Origin: Aplectana chamaeleonis
Lineage: Eukaryota; Nematoda; Chromadorea; Rhabditida; Cosmocercidae
Assembly (NCBI GenBank): GCA_029168955.1
Contig: JAPDOI010001707.1
Coordinates: 1 to 64,000 of the forward strand
Length of the DNA: 64,000 nucleotides
Direction: 5' to 3'
Shown here: positions 48,985 through 60,949 of the stretch, piece by piece
How positions within the stretch are numbered: position 1 is the first letter of the stretch
Layout of the letters: every line of letters starts with the position of its first letter
Program-made: the position numbers and the translations under genes
Notes under the pieces: generated by a model
What the model saw: only the letters and a program-made list of their open reading frames with translations
The model's database searches: none
What the model was told of the DNA's origin: nothing

Positions 48985-50600
48985 GGACGGGAGACTTTGA
49001 GTACACCTGCTAGCGGCTGTCAGCAAGCCGGCTGTCAGTAATACTGTAGGATACTGTAGTTTGTATTATTGACACCCAAGATGGTATCGTATCCCCTCTC
49101 CTTCCATGCCAGTGACCCAAACGGGGTCACGTGGCTGTGCTATCCGCATTATCGACCAAATTTGAATCGTGACGCCCTCTCTTCTTGGCTCACTGCCAAT
49201 TCTACCAATATGGGCTAGAATTTCATAGGAGGTATGAAGCTGGGGTAGTTTTTCAAGCTTAATCTATCTGTAATGGTTTTAAAACTCAAGCGAGGTTCTG
49301 TTTCAACGCACTTTAATTTCAATCAGGTATTCTGGGCTCTACCTGGGTGAAAGTTAAATTGCAGAAGTTTAAGTATTTATTACATGGAATTTATAACATT
49401 TTTACATGCAAATTATTACATTATTACATGCAGATTATTTCATTATTACATGCGAATTATTACATTATTACATTTCAAAAAATCCATTTCATGAATTATC
49501 GGTTTCATCAGTTTCTAGTTATTAAAATTAATTTCAAGAAATTTCATGAATTCACGAAAAAAATGGATAAATTGGTAAAAGAATGATTTATCAACGGTTC
49601 CGCTGAAAATTCGGGGAGTAGAGGTTTCGTAGAGTTTTCCTCGAAATTTCATGAATTCACGAAAAAAAAATGGATAAATTGGTAAAAAAAATGAGTTCCG
49701 TCGAAAATGATTCCGTCGAATATTCGGGGAGAAAAGAACAGCGCAAATTTATGTTGACTATCTAACCTGTCTCCTGTTGAGCTAACAATAAGTTTGGCTG
49801 CACATAGAAGTCCATAGGTATGTTGTTCAAAAAGTTAAGGTGATACGGATACTGGCTGTAAAACGGCGAAATTCAAATGGTTCCTACGCATGTTGGTGCG
49901 GAGCGGAGGTTAGAGACAGTGAGAGAGCTGGGGCAGACGGAGGCACAGGCGTCGCGCGCGCCGCTCGCGCCTCGATTGAAGTGAATTACGACGTTTAATA
50001 GAGGGTACATGATTGATAATGATCAATCCTTCCCCATTGGGTATATTTACGCATACTTCCTCGAAGCGTTCGCCAGTGTAAAATCGTTCCATGTTACATG
50101 GGACTTTACATTTTTGTTACTTTACATTCAATCAAACTCAGCGCTATGTATTTGTTTGGATCTCTTGGATAAGATTTTTATCGAAATTTAATTTTTTTGA
50201 AAATTTCTTTCTTCAATTTCGGGATGAATTTGGAATGTTCACGCTTCAAGAATCATTTCATTGAACTTAGCGCATTTCATTTGCTATAACTCGTTTTTGA
50301 AGCGACTTTTTTGCGTGTTTTTAAAAATTTGAAAATTTTTAAAAAATTTAAAAATTGTTCCAGTAATCGTTAATCAGAGAATTCATCTAGTGTTGCTGAG
50401 CAATCGATGACAAGATGGCCAGCTCCTGAGTGAGAGTAATCTCGAGGGTCATGAGCTGTCAATATGTAATCTGGGGTCATGAGCTGTCAGTAATACTGGG
50501 TATGGTATAGCTACCGTAACCCGTGTACTCAAGGTATACCACCCGAGATCACCTATTCATACCGTCACCAGTGGTATGAGCTGTACACCATTCGATGCGC
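48985..50600. repeat. AT-rich intronic DNA with local duplications
   Basis: GGCTGTCAGTAATACTG at about 49028 recurs as GAGCTGTCAGTAATACTG at about 50482. ATTATTACATTATTACATGC repeats lie at 49408-49470. A direct duplication of about 45 bp (CATGAATTCACGAAAAAAAT, then GGATAAATTGGTAAAA) occurs at about 49545 and 49650, each followed by ATTCGGGGAG. No gene seen. Confidence 0.55.
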
Positions 50601-51111
50601 TGTAAGAATTTACATATGTGTGCAAATTTTCATCCTAACTGGTCCCCACTTTCTAAAGTTATGACCTCTCAAAGTACGCAAAAACGTTCTCCACCACCGC
50701 CTCCGCCTCACCCTCCGTCCGTCGAATTCCATTTCTTTGGAAGGCGTGGACCAAATCGCTGGAAAATTTGTGACTATAGGTAACCGGCCACGGGAATGCC
50801 GAAAATAATTGTCAAAACTCACCATAATGACTTCTGAGCCCCTAACGGGCGGTTCAAACTCGTAAACCGGCCTCTAAAGAATAGTTTATAAAAATGACGG
50901 GTTTTTTCGTTATCAGTCATTGTTTTCTGAGACTCCATATGAACACCTTGCTCTCTAGGGTGGTGTACTTCAAACGTCCGGCTCGGAAGAGGACGCTGTG
51001 CGGGAGGGATGTTTTTGAGCGCGGCGTGTGTTAGTTCCAAGCGCACCATCGACAAGAAGGCATCGCAGGGTGTGCTGAAGTGTCGGCTGACTATGCGAGA
51101 CCGCAATAGTA

Positions 51112-52258
51112 GTATGCAGGACGTCGTAGAATGTGTGCAAAACCTCAGTAGGAGTGTGCACGACATATTGGACCAGTGCAGGACCCCGGTAGGGGTGTGC
51201 AGGACGTCGTAGAATGTGTGCAGGACCTCAGTAGGAGTGTGCACGACATTATGGGACCAGTGCAGGACCCCGGTAGGGGTGTGCAGGACGTCGTAGAATG
51301 TGTGCAGCACCTCAGTAGGAGTGTGCACGACATTATGGGACCAGTGCAGGACCCCAGTAGGGGTGTGCAAGACGTCGTAGAGTGTGTGCAGGACCTCAGT
51401 AGGAGTGTGCACGACATTATGGGACCAGTGCAGGACCTCAGTAGGGATGTGCAGGACGTCGTAGAATGTGTGCAGGACCTCAGTAGGAGTGTGCACGACA
51501 TTATGGGACCAGTGCAGGACCCCAGTAGGGGTGTGCAGGACGTCGTAGAATGTGTGCAGGTTCCTCAGTAGGAGTGTGCACGACATTATGGGACCAGTGC
51601 AGGACCCCAGTAGGGGTGTGCAGGACGTAGTAGAGTGTGTGCAGGACCTCAGTAGGAGTGTGCACGACATTACGGAACCAGTGCAGGACCCCAGTAGGGG
51701 TGTGCAGGACGTCGTAGAATGTGTGCAGAACCTCAGTAGGAGTGTGCACGACATTATGGGACCAGTGCAGGACCCCAGTAGGGGTGTGCAGGACGTCGTA
51801 GAATGTGTGCAGGACCTCAGTAGGAGTGTGCACGACATTATGGGACCAGTGCAGGACCCCAGTAGGGGTGTGCAGGACGTCGTAGAATGTGTGCAGGACC
51901 TCAGTAGGAGTGTGCACGACATTATGGGACCAGTGCAGGACCCCAGTAGGGGTGTGCAGGACCTCAGTAGGAGTGTGCACGACATTATGGGACCAGTGCA
52001 GGACCCCAGTAGGGGTGTGCAGGACGTCGTAGAATGTATGCAGGACCTCAGTAGGAGTGTACACGACATTATTGGACCAGTGCAGGACCCCAGTAGGGGT
52101 GTGCAGGACGTAGTAGAATGCGTGCAGGACCTCAGTAGAAGTGTGCGCGACATTATGGAACCAGTGCAAGACCCCAGCAGGGGTGTACAGGACGTCGTAT
52201 AATGTGTGCAGGACATAATTTGACCTGTGCAGGATCCCAGTAAGGGTGTGCACGACGT
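51112..52258. repeat. Minisatellite: 84-bp higher-order unit of four 21-mers
   Basis: About 13.5 copies of an 84-bp unit, itself four related 21-bp monomers each starting GTGCAGGAC or GTGCACGAC. Because 21 and 84 are multiples of three, both strands stay open over long distances. The + strand reads heptads VQDPSRG, VQDVVEC, VQDLSRS, VHDIMGP; the minus strand reads SCTGPIM, SCTLLLR, SCTHSTT, SCTPLLG. One unit near 51950 lacks a 21-mer, and an extra base near 51551 shifts the frames. It sits in XPD intron 9. No splice or start context supports translation, so it is annotated as a repeat. Confidence 0.93.
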
Positions 52259-52770
52259 CAAAATTTGGGCCGAATCGGTTCACAAATAACAAAGTTGTGA
52301 GTCCGAAAGTTTAGGAGAAATTCATGATGTGCTCCGTAGGCCGTGAGCCGTAGGCCGTCATGCTTTTCATTCCTCACTGCTAGTATCCACTGCCAATGGT
52401 CACAGGCGGTCAATTTCAGGCACTACACATCTACGTGTCTCAAAAATAATAATAAGTAAAGTGACAGATTTGGACATTCTACCTGAGTTCGGAATGATTT
52501 TATTCTAATATAATTTTTTTTTCAGAACATCCCAAATGAATGGATAAATTGAATAATCTAACGTATTTTCTCTTTTTAAAGGCAGCAGACACGCTCGAAA
52601 AAGTTGTTGAGGTAACTACGTTTCTGGAGTCGCATGGCTCCTAGTAGACTGCTCACAACGTTGGAAGCGTCAAAAATGAGTTAAAATCACTAAATTTCAG
52701 CAAATCGGAAAATTTCTGCAACCCCGCATCTGAGCTTCTGCAACACCGCCCCAAAATACAATCTCGTCCA

Positions 52771-53723
52771 GGGGTGCGATTCATGAACGCACATTCGTTG
52801 GTCTGGTTTGGTTAAGGTTTGGTTTGGTTTGCAAGCCCACGCGTAGCCAAACCACTTCCCCGCGCTAACCAGCGATTCATGAATGTTTTCGCCGGCTTGG
52901 TTTGCTAACCGGGTGTCAAAACGTGTTTGAAGCTGGTAAATCGGTGCCAGCTAATCAATTCTGTCCGCGTCAGTGTTCGCCTTTTTTATTCTTGCTATTT
53001 TTATTGATTATTCACTGTGAAAAGTTTAATAATATAGATTATAGAAATTCAATTGATTCCAAGGTCAGAGTTACTCGCCAACTGCTCGCTTTTTTCACGT
53101 ATTTACCGTTGTTCAGAGTGAAATTGCTGTTTTAAAAAGAAAAAAAATGCGTGCGATGTCTCTGTTGTGGTGACTTAGGGCGAGACAAGAACATGTATGG
53201 AAAACTCAGACCAAGTTTGCAGCTTTATGTTAGTTTCTGAACGACAATAATACGAACAAAGAGAAGGATCGCAGTGAAAGCGGTGAAAAATCGTCTAGTG
53301 CGCTCCAATGCGAACGCCGCTGTCGCCGTTACGCGCTAGACGAAAATTGGGGTGGGTGTAGTTAACACGCTCCACTGACAATCGTTTTCGGCGACGCCTA
53401 GGCAAATGGTTGTCAACGGCTCCGGGGGTGGTCCGCTCCGAATATTTGCCGAGCCGTCGTGCCCTAAGACTGCCTGGGATTGAAAAAGAAAACATAATGT
53501 CACATCAAAAATTCAGTGAAATTGCACAATCCGCACGGAATTGAACGTCTAGCTGGCTAACCGCACTTAACCCACCCTAACCAGCCTTTCCGAGGTGGGT
53601 TGGATTCTAGCCCACCCGTGACCCAGAGATAGCCAAACCGGAGCTTGATGAATCGCTGGTTTGCAAGCAACCCGAAACAAACCCTAACCAAACCAGCGAA
53701 TGTGCGTTCATGAATCTCTCCCC
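52771..53723. mobile_element. TIR element, 953 bp, long imperfect ends
   Basis: GGGGTGCGATTCATGAACGC and ACATTCG, then TGGTTTGGTTAAGGTTTGG at the left, are mirrored by CCAAACCAGCGAATGTGCGT and TCATGAATCTCTCCCC at the right. The symmetry continues inward past 100 bp (AACCAGCGATTCATGAAT versus GATGAATCGCTGGTTTGC). No transposase frame and no clear target duplication. Confidence 0.82.
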
Positions 53724-54051
53724 AGATTGATAGTACTAATACGGTCACTTTGGCTGGTTTTTGATGCTTCCAACGAGGTTAACGTTCCAGTACACACTGT
53801 AGGAGTATATCGGCTTCCATGACTAGAAGAGATTGAAAGTCATTTGGATTGAAAGTATTCTGAGTAATCACTTTCTCAACTAACTCTCACACTCTTTTAC
53901 CTTAAGGGCTTACTGCGCTTTGAGGGCACAATGCGCTTTCCTTAATTGTGTTGAAGAGCCTCTTATTTTTTCTGTGTGGTGCACGAGTTTTTTCTCAGAG
54001 TGTCCCTTCTTGTACTTTCTATGAGTTCATTTTTTTCCTATCCGTCTGCAG

Positions 54052-57000
54052 GACCGAGCAAGAGAGAGCTAACGACGAGAGACTAGCGAATCCTGTTCTA
54101 CCAGATGCCATATTGCATGAAGCTGTTCCCGGTTCGATTAGGACTGCACAACACTTTGTATTGTTCATGAAAAGAGTCGTCGAATACGTGAGGCACAGAA
54201 TGCGAAGCTCCCAAGTACGTGTTTTTTTCTAAGGATTTACATGTTTACCATTCTGTTTTATCAAGTAGAGAAGCTCTCCATGAGGAACAGGTTTGAAAGG
54301 ATTTTTTCCGCAATGTCTGAAATCGAAAATCGGGAAACGGTTTTCCTGTGTTGATCATTTGCTATTTGCAGGTGCTGTTGGAAAGTCCCGCTGCATTCGT
54401 GAAGGATATTCAGGATAGAATGTATATTGATAGAAAACCTCTCAGGTTTTGTGCTGAACGACTGGATAATTTGACGCGAACACTTGAATTTGCTGATGCA
54501 TCAGATTTTCGATGCTTGTCCCAAATATCTATTTTGGCTACGCTCGTGAGCACTTACTCCAAGGTGAGCTTTCTCTACTCCATTCTTCTTTCTTCTTCTG
54601 CTGCCACAGAGAGGGTCCAGTCGTAGATTGAGGAACTGGGCCACAAGCGTAGGGTTCGTCCAAAGATCTATTGTCGTTAACGAAGTCGGTCTCTTCGGAC
54701 CGTTGAAAAGGTGCGCAGTAGTATGTCCTTTGTTACCACAATCCGGGCACTCGTCAGGTCTGCTGCTGTGTCGATCTCATGTAAATTAGACATAAGCATG
54801 GGGGAATGCCCACAGCGCAACGAGGCAAGGGTGCACCTAGCACGCCTACCGAGTTCCATCTCGGTTTCGCTGACCTTCTTTTCGTTCTTGTTGTGCGTTG
54901 GTCCATCTCTGTATATTGATTTTCGTGGGAGCATCAGCAAATGGCTTTCTTATACCTCTCTCTCTCACGGGGTCTAATACTCTTCGCGACAGATGATTCG
55001 GCTGCTTCAGAATGTTTATGTACAGCTGTTGTGCGTGGAGTTGGCAGTGGTCCTTAACTGGCAGGATGCGAGCTTCGGCGTGTAGGTGCTCTACTGGAGA
55101 GCTTTTAGAACAGCCTGTTGCGATTCGCAGTGCTCCATTTTGGATGCGCTGCAGCTTGGACCAGGATGTGTCCGACACGATATGCTGCCAGACTGGTGCA
55201 GCATACTCCAGGGCGGGCTGTACGATGGCCTTGTACGTGGTCAGGATCGTTTCCTTACTGCACCCCCAAGACGTTCCACCGAGAGCACGTAGGACATTGA
55301 GTCTTGTTTTCACTGTGGCTTGCTTCTGCTCAGTGTTCTTATGAAACTTCAACGAAGGATCCAACACGAGTCCGAGTAGCTTAGGGAATCGGGCGGCCGG
55401 CAAGTGAGTTTCGTCCCATTTTACCATGGGATGGGCTCTGTGCTCCGCAGGATCAGTGGAAAAGACGGTGACGGATGATTTAGTGACAGAGATCGCGAGC
55501 ATTTTGCTCCATTCTCATATCACTGTATCACTCCATCTTTGGCTTTGCCGTCGCATCCATTCTGTGTTCGTCGTCATACTATTTGTAAGCAAAGTATAGT
55601 TTTCGAACTTTTCAGGGGTTTTCTGTGATCATTGAGCCAAGTGAAGCAAGCCAACCAGCTCAATTGACTCTGTCGTGTATGGATGCCTCTATCGCCATTC
55701 GCCCAGTGATGGAGCGGTTTCAGACGGTTCGTGCTATTCTTCGATGTGGTGATGATTTTTATCCAATCACTCTGGGGTGGCATTAAGAAACCCGGTAGCT
55801 CGCGCCAGAACTAGCGCGGTTGTGCTGGCGCTAGAAGAGGCTCATAGCGCGCGCCTGCTTGCCCACTATCAAGAACCAGAAAAGCCAAGCGCGCATTTTC
55901 CCTAGGTGCATTGATCAGCCTTGTGCCAAAGGAAATGTTTGCTTACATTTAAACTGTGTCATTACCAACAAAATTCTCAGGGAGGACTGTTTTTCAATTG
56001 TTCACGGATACGCGTTCAATCAACCACTAATACGGCGACGAAAAGAGGACTAGAACCACCTTCACGGACTATTTCTTGCTTATAACTTGCTTAAAATTTC
56101 TGCAAAATCATCTTTGGAGTGTTGCAGGAGCGCGACAGTACATGAATAGTCCATGTTCATTATTTTCTGAGTGCCTCGGGGGATTCTAAAAGTGGCATTT
56201 TTATAGCTTCACGCACAGGTAAATCTTTTTTCGAGGTGATTTCGAATTTCATCAGGGAATTTTCGAGGTGTTCAGAAAAAAATTCCTGAATTCCGCTAAA
56301 AAGTTCAAATTGGGGCTATCTAGGGCGCTGATCACGAATCGGGGATCCTTCTTTTGCTAGTCTGGGGGTTACTGTAGATTGCGGTAGGCATAATGCCAAC
56401 TAAGTTGCGCAACCTATCGTGTTTGGCTAGCGAAATTTTCCTCACAAGGGTACTACTTTTAGTCAGCCTGGCCACTCCGGATAAAATGTGCTTTTCTAGA
56501 ACCGTTCTTGGCGTCAAATTCGATGATGGTCTGTCTAAAACCACACTAAGAAATTTATACGCGTTTTTCAAAGCCCGGCGGCAAGGTACGGCTGTCACAC
56601 CCCACCAAAAGTCTAGGGTGTTTTAAAAAATCTCGGATTCGGCTCAAAACTTTCGTGCAGGGATAATCTTGGGTGTTGAACACGAATATCGAGTCCGCTT
56701 GTCGCGATTCTGAGGTTTGTCTTTTTACGGTAGGTACCATGCCATAGAGGGCCTAAAGAGGTTACGGTAGGTACCATGCCATAGAGGGTCTTCAGAGAGG
56801 CTTTACGCAGCTTCGAAGACTAAAATCGGATTCTACGCCGAAAACGGTTCAATCAACGTATATTTCATCTGGAATGGCCAGGCTGACTAAAAGTAGTTCC
56901 CTTGTCAGAGAAAAGTCTCGTACCAGCACCCACAACAATCTCTAAAGTTTCAAGCCAAATCCGAAAACCATTGTTTTGGAACACCCCGAAAGTTGCCTTT

Positions 57001-57892
57001 TGGTTACGGTTTTTTTCTTCCAAAAGCTAGGAAAGAGCCAGTTTCCAGAATCATCCGAAGCATAAGGGAGTTTTGAGCGCGGATCAATTATGAACTGTTG
57101 CACACCTGCAACTGTCAGAGCATTGTTTTTTGAAACTAGCAGGAAATCTGGAGCAAGACCTAGTAAGGCGCACCCAAATTCCACCATCGTTCCATCAATC
57201 TTCTCACACTTCGGATTCGCAACTTACTAAATCACCGTTTAAAACGAGCCATTGAAATGAAATAATTGAAAGAAAAACCTGAATAGGGGACAAGAGAGGA
57301 ATATTGCTTCCTTCTCACTCAAGCGACAGAGTATCAAGCGTTTGAATGATTGGAAAGGAACCATGGAATAGAAAGCGATGTGGAGTCGTTAGCGCGCCAC
57401 TGGTAGCGCTCTTCGTGTAGAGCGCTAGCGGTAGCGCGATTTCAGGGGGTCTGTCGCGCTTCCCGTAGCGCGGTTTGCAAATACTAGATATTTAACAGCC
57501 CTAGGATCTCCATGATAGCGCGTTTGGACCACGCCAAGCGCGTTTAGGCTATGCCAAGCGCTGTTGAGCTATGCCAAGCGCGTTTGGGCTGAGACAAGCG
57601 CGCCTGCATAGTCCTTGATTGCAGATTGCGCTATGCCGTCCCCATAGCGCGTTTGCGCTAGTTTTGGCGCGCGCTACCACGATTCTTAATGCCGCCCCTG
57701 GTGTCTTATCAAAGGTCGTGAAGAACCCCTAATTGTTAAATTCTACAGGTAGTGATTACGTCTGGTACCCTGTCTCCATTGGAGATGTACCCGAAGATTT
57801 TGGATTTTGATCCTGCTGTGATGGCCAGTTTAACGATGACACTTGCTCGTCCTTGCTTAAGTCCGTTGGTTGTGGCCAGAGGGAACGACCAG
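54052..57892 (+). CDS. XPD/ERCC2 helicase, exons 10-13 (gene continues)
   Basis: Exons 54052-54214, 54372-54563, 55616-55726, 57749-57892, in phase with exon 9 at 37301. Together with exons 1-9 they give 496 codons, about two thirds of a roughly 760-residue family protein. Conserved blocks: [91 protein letters not shown] and [20 protein letters not shown], then [20 protein letters not shown]. This covers the end of the Arch region and the start of helicase domain 2. Exon 13 appears to end at a GC donor (CAG|GCGAGT) after GNDQ. The remaining helicase motifs V-VI and the C-terminus were not found before 64000, so intron 13 is at least 6.1 kb. Confidence 0.93.
54587..55506 (-). pseudogene. LINE A copy in XPD intron 11, 9-bp TSD
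   Basis: Minus strand, 5'-truncated: [79 protein letters not shown] and [13 protein letters not shown], then [18 protein letters not shown] near the 3' end. It is flanked by the direct repeat CTCCATTCT (54578-54586 and 55507-55515), a clean target-site duplication, so the copy is fairly recent. The 3' end on the minus strand finishes in a short AGAAGAAAGAAG tail. Close in sequence to the copy at 27286-28402. Confidence 0.9.
55774..57698. mobile_element. TIR element, 1925 bp, filling XPD intron 12
   Basis: GGGGTGGCATTAAGAA, then CCCGGTAGCTCGCGCCAGAA and CTAGCGC at the left, are mirrored by GCGCTAGTTTTGGCGCGCGC, TACCACGATTCTTAAT and GCCGCCCC at the right; about 44-bp inverted ends with a few mismatches. 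GC-rich AGCGC/GCGCT sub-repeats dominate both sub-terminal zones (CCAAGCGCGTTT several times at 57520-57610). A local duplication of TTACGGTAGGTACCATGCC occurs at about 56725 and 56761. No transposase-like frame. Subtracting it leaves an intron of 97 bp. Confidence 0.82.
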
Positions 57893-58029
57893 GCGAGTTT
57901 CGTCTTGTTTTCCTTCAAATGATTATATTATCTGTTATTTCTGCAGCTTTCCAACAGACTATCGCCTTGGAAGTTCACATCTACCATACATTCGTGTACT
58001 TTCAGTATTAAATAATTTTCATGTATATT

Positions 58030-58705
58030 TTCGCTTGTTAGCTCCAATTTCGTCTTCGTTCATGACACACCCCTACAAAGTGAAGGACATCAACTGTTTG
58101 GAGAAAGTCCAAAGCAACTTCACAAGGAAATTGTTTATTAGGATTCATGGTTTCGTTTATGGCCGCATACCCGATTCCGTGCAGAGAAATGAGCTATTTC
58201 ACTTGAAACCGTTATCCCTCAGAAGAGTAGAAAATGACTTACTTCTTCTCCACAAGATCCTGTTTGGCGTAGATTTCGGTCTTAAACCTGAGGACCTTGT
58301 GACAACGAGAGAGTCAACCACTAGGGGTGGCCCGATCAAACTCCACCGTTACACATCTAACCTCAACTGCAGGCGTCACTTTTTCATCAACAGAACAATA
58401 CCCATTCTTGAGAACCTTGGTAGAAATCATTCCATTCCTTCCAACTTTACGTCATTCAAAAATTTCATTCGAGAAAAATTTGAGCTGGCTTATCGAACAA
58501 GTAGCCCTTCCTGACTGGCTGGATAGCTTTTAATTCCTTTCTTTAGGTTGAGTATTACAGTAATGCGCTTTTCTTTTCTGTTCCGCTATGTTGTTTTTTT
58601 TTCTAGTTTCCATGCTCTAAACTTCCTATGGTTCATTCGTATTTCGCGGTCATTTTGAACATTGTTTTTGACTACATAGGCTTGCCTATGTAATAAATAT
58701 ATATA
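58030..58705 (+). pseudogene. CR1-like LINE 3' fragment in XPD intron 13
   Basis: Open frame to a stop at 58514 with the CR1-type RT tail: KVKDINCLEKVQSNFTRKLF, YGRIPDSVQRNELFHLKPLS, LRRVENDLLLLHKILFGVDF, NCRRHFFINRTIPILENL and FKNFIREKFELAYR. About 190 bp of 3' UTR with an AATAAA-like end (58692) follows. The upstream part of the element is missing: ordinary 5' truncation. It represents the half that is absent from the CR1-like copy at 16112-19243; whether both are one family needs alignment. Confidence 0.78.
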
Positions 58706-58736
58706 CATATGACCCTTCAGAACCTTAAGTGGTAGC

Positions 58737-58887
58737 AGGTGGTGGTTGTAATGTGTTCTAACCGCAAAAGAGGCGGAGCGTAAACGGGGAAGGAGCGAGG
58801 CGCCTGATTGGACGCTAACCGTGTTTCGTCTACCTTCCCCGTTTCCAACGCCTGTTTTGCAGTTGGGAAACATTACGACCACCACCC
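58737..58887. mobile_element. Foldback MITE, GGTGGTGG family copy 2
   Basis: GGTGGTGGTTGTAATGT at the left mirrors ACATTACGACCACCACC at the right; an inner pair is AACGGGGAAGG / CCTTCCCCGTT. Related to 29366-29518 in ends and interior (GGGAAACATTACGACC). Confidence 0.7.
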
Positions 58888-60463
58888 AGCGGTAGCATCA
58901 AAATATATTCAAGGAGAAACCAGGGGTGAAGTTTTGATTTTCGAGGAGCTTATAATCAAAACGTCAGATGTTTTAAATAGAGGCACTGTTTTCGCAGGCG
59001 AGAAGCTTAGTTTGCTTAAGCTTCTTTTTTTTTAGTCAATCTGGATGTACATTGATTACTTTTATGTTACTGCTCATCGTTTATGGAATTTTTCCTGAGA
59101 TAGTTTCTTCTGTGGTTTTTTCCTTATGCAAAGAATTTCAGGCACCAAAATCCACAGCTCAGTATTACAACCAATTCTCTATCCAACAATATTAATCCTG
59201 CGATTTATAGACAGATTTTTGAAAACTAAAAAGAAGTTACAGGTGCATTTTTCGAAAATGGGGTATAATTCACGATATAAATATTGTTGAATAAGCGACT
59301 TCTCGTGGTGTTCAACTCTGAAGTTTGAAGTTTTTGCATAGGGGAACAATCAGAAGCTGCAAAAAATAGAAGATTTATCCCATTCATGCAATTCCGCAAA
59401 TCTCTTCCGACGCTGTCATTCAGTCCTCAGAAGAATTGAATGCTGCAACATCAATGGATGATTTTGTGCTTTCCGATAGAGGAAAAAAACGCTTTCGTAA
59501 AAGTCTGCATTCGTTTTCCACCAGGTTGATAAGTTTTCTTTTTGTTTGTTCCAATATCCTCCTAACATCGGAAAGTGCGACCTTCATGCCTAACGTTCTT
59601 TTCATACTTTTGCCGCAGCGGCAATCGCCGCTATTAGAGCTACATCAGATTTAGCGTTCGATTGAAGTTCACGACACTGCTCTTTGGTATGTATAGTAAA
59701 AAGTCGAAGAAGATGAGAAGGAGGCTGCCGAGGAAGAGAAGAGGAAGATTGACGAGGGATATTTGGGTGATGACGAGATGAACAAGGCTCAGGGCAGTGT
59801 CGAGAAAGTAAAAAATCGTTGAAGTTTCAAAGAAGAAACTCGTCCAAGCTGCATCTTGGAAATCACTCAGACGTTCGCCGTTGTCTACAGGACGTCGATC
59901 CGCCCAGAACGAGTCACCGCTGGCGAACAGGCAGCTCTACGCGGGGCCGTCCCGGTGTGCTGTTGAGCAGGGGACGACGGGCTGTTAAACAGCCCATCGA
60001 CCAGCAATCCCGCCGAGTGCCACAAATCGATGCAGACCGAGTTGTTGTCTACAGGACGACAAATCGGGATGTCTACGGCGGTGCAGGTCGATGGGCTGTT
60101 CTACAGAACATTCGCGAGGAGGGGTGTCGGTAGCGTCCGTCAATCAATGTATCACGAAGATTGTGCCACCCGAGTTCTCATTTTTGGTTATGTTAGAAGC
60201 GCAATTCGTTTTTTTTAATGATGCTGTAGACTTCTAAAGTAATTCTTCTCATTTTTTGATTATTTGAGATCTGTGATTCGTTTTCTAATAACGTCTTTCA
60301 GTAAAAGGGGATTTGGTGTCCTGCCGAGAGGTGGACCCCGCGGAGTTCCCCGTGGTGGACCCGAAGGATTCCGTGGTTTACGGAGCTTTCAGCAACCGCC
60401 TTCGTTGGCAGATTTCAGTTTTTTTCCGTCCGTTTATGTGTGTCCTTCGCGTCGTCGTTTTAA

Positions 60464-60949
60464 AGGCACTGTTCGCGATAAAAATCGCTTTTCTGATTTT
60501 TTGCCTATCTTGAAACCGGTCCCACTCTGATTCCGATGATGCTTCTGGAATCATACAAGACCTTTCGGGAACGGGGTTATGGTCCCTCAAAAGTTGAGCT
60601 AAGGAAGCATGGTGGACGAGTTGTCCAAGGCTTGTAACTTCCGTCTTTTACAGTCGATGTATGCAAGCTGACCTGAGTAAAGAGAGAAGTTGAGAATGAA
60701 GGGAAGAACAGGGCTTTTGATTGGAAACCATCGCTCAACTCACGATTTCGAGTGTTCCTTTGTTCACGTCGAGGGGCGGGAAGAGGCGGGGCTTGCCCAC
60801 AATGACGGGGTTTTCCCACTTTTCTAAGCCGTTTTGCGGCCCCTGGGTAGCTTTTCTTCCGGTTTTTTCGACGCTGTTCTGCTTCTGAGAGCCACGAGAA
60901 GCGTTTGTCATGGAAATTTCGAGGATGAAGTTTATCGCGAACAGTGCCT
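60464..60949. mobile_element. TTAA-flanked MITE, 486 bp (copy B)
   Basis: TTAA at 60460-60463 and 60950-60953. Ends are AGGCACTGTTCGCGATAA and the mirror of AGGCACTGTTCGCGATAA, identical over 18 bp. The interior matches copy A (46329-46815) in reverse orientation, including AAGGAAGCATGGTGGACGAG and GAGAAGTTGAGAATGAAGGG. Fully preserved ends suggest recent movement. Confidence 0.88.

Larger units (their letters stand above)
37302..54051 (+). other. XPD intron 9, 16.75 kb, transposon-filled
   Basis: Donor AGGAG|GTGCAT at 37301/37302 and acceptor CCGTCTGCAG|GACC at 54051/54052. Phase 2 on both sides rebuilds an Arg codon and the protein continues without a gap (VEGLRR, then [17 protein letters not shown]). 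It holds a MITE (37334), an RTE LINE (38440), a foldback element (42499), a Penelope-like element (44420), a TTAA MITE (46329), a TIR element (48593), a minisatellite (51112) and a 953-bp TIR element (52771). The segments 37551-38440, 43335-44420 and 46820-48057 show nothing I can name. Confidence 0.9.

Noticed and set aside
50819..52261. 480-codon minus-strand protein of SCTxxxx heptads
   Set aside because: Fully explained by a minisatellite whose unit is a multiple of three; both strands are open equally, and no gene signals were seen.
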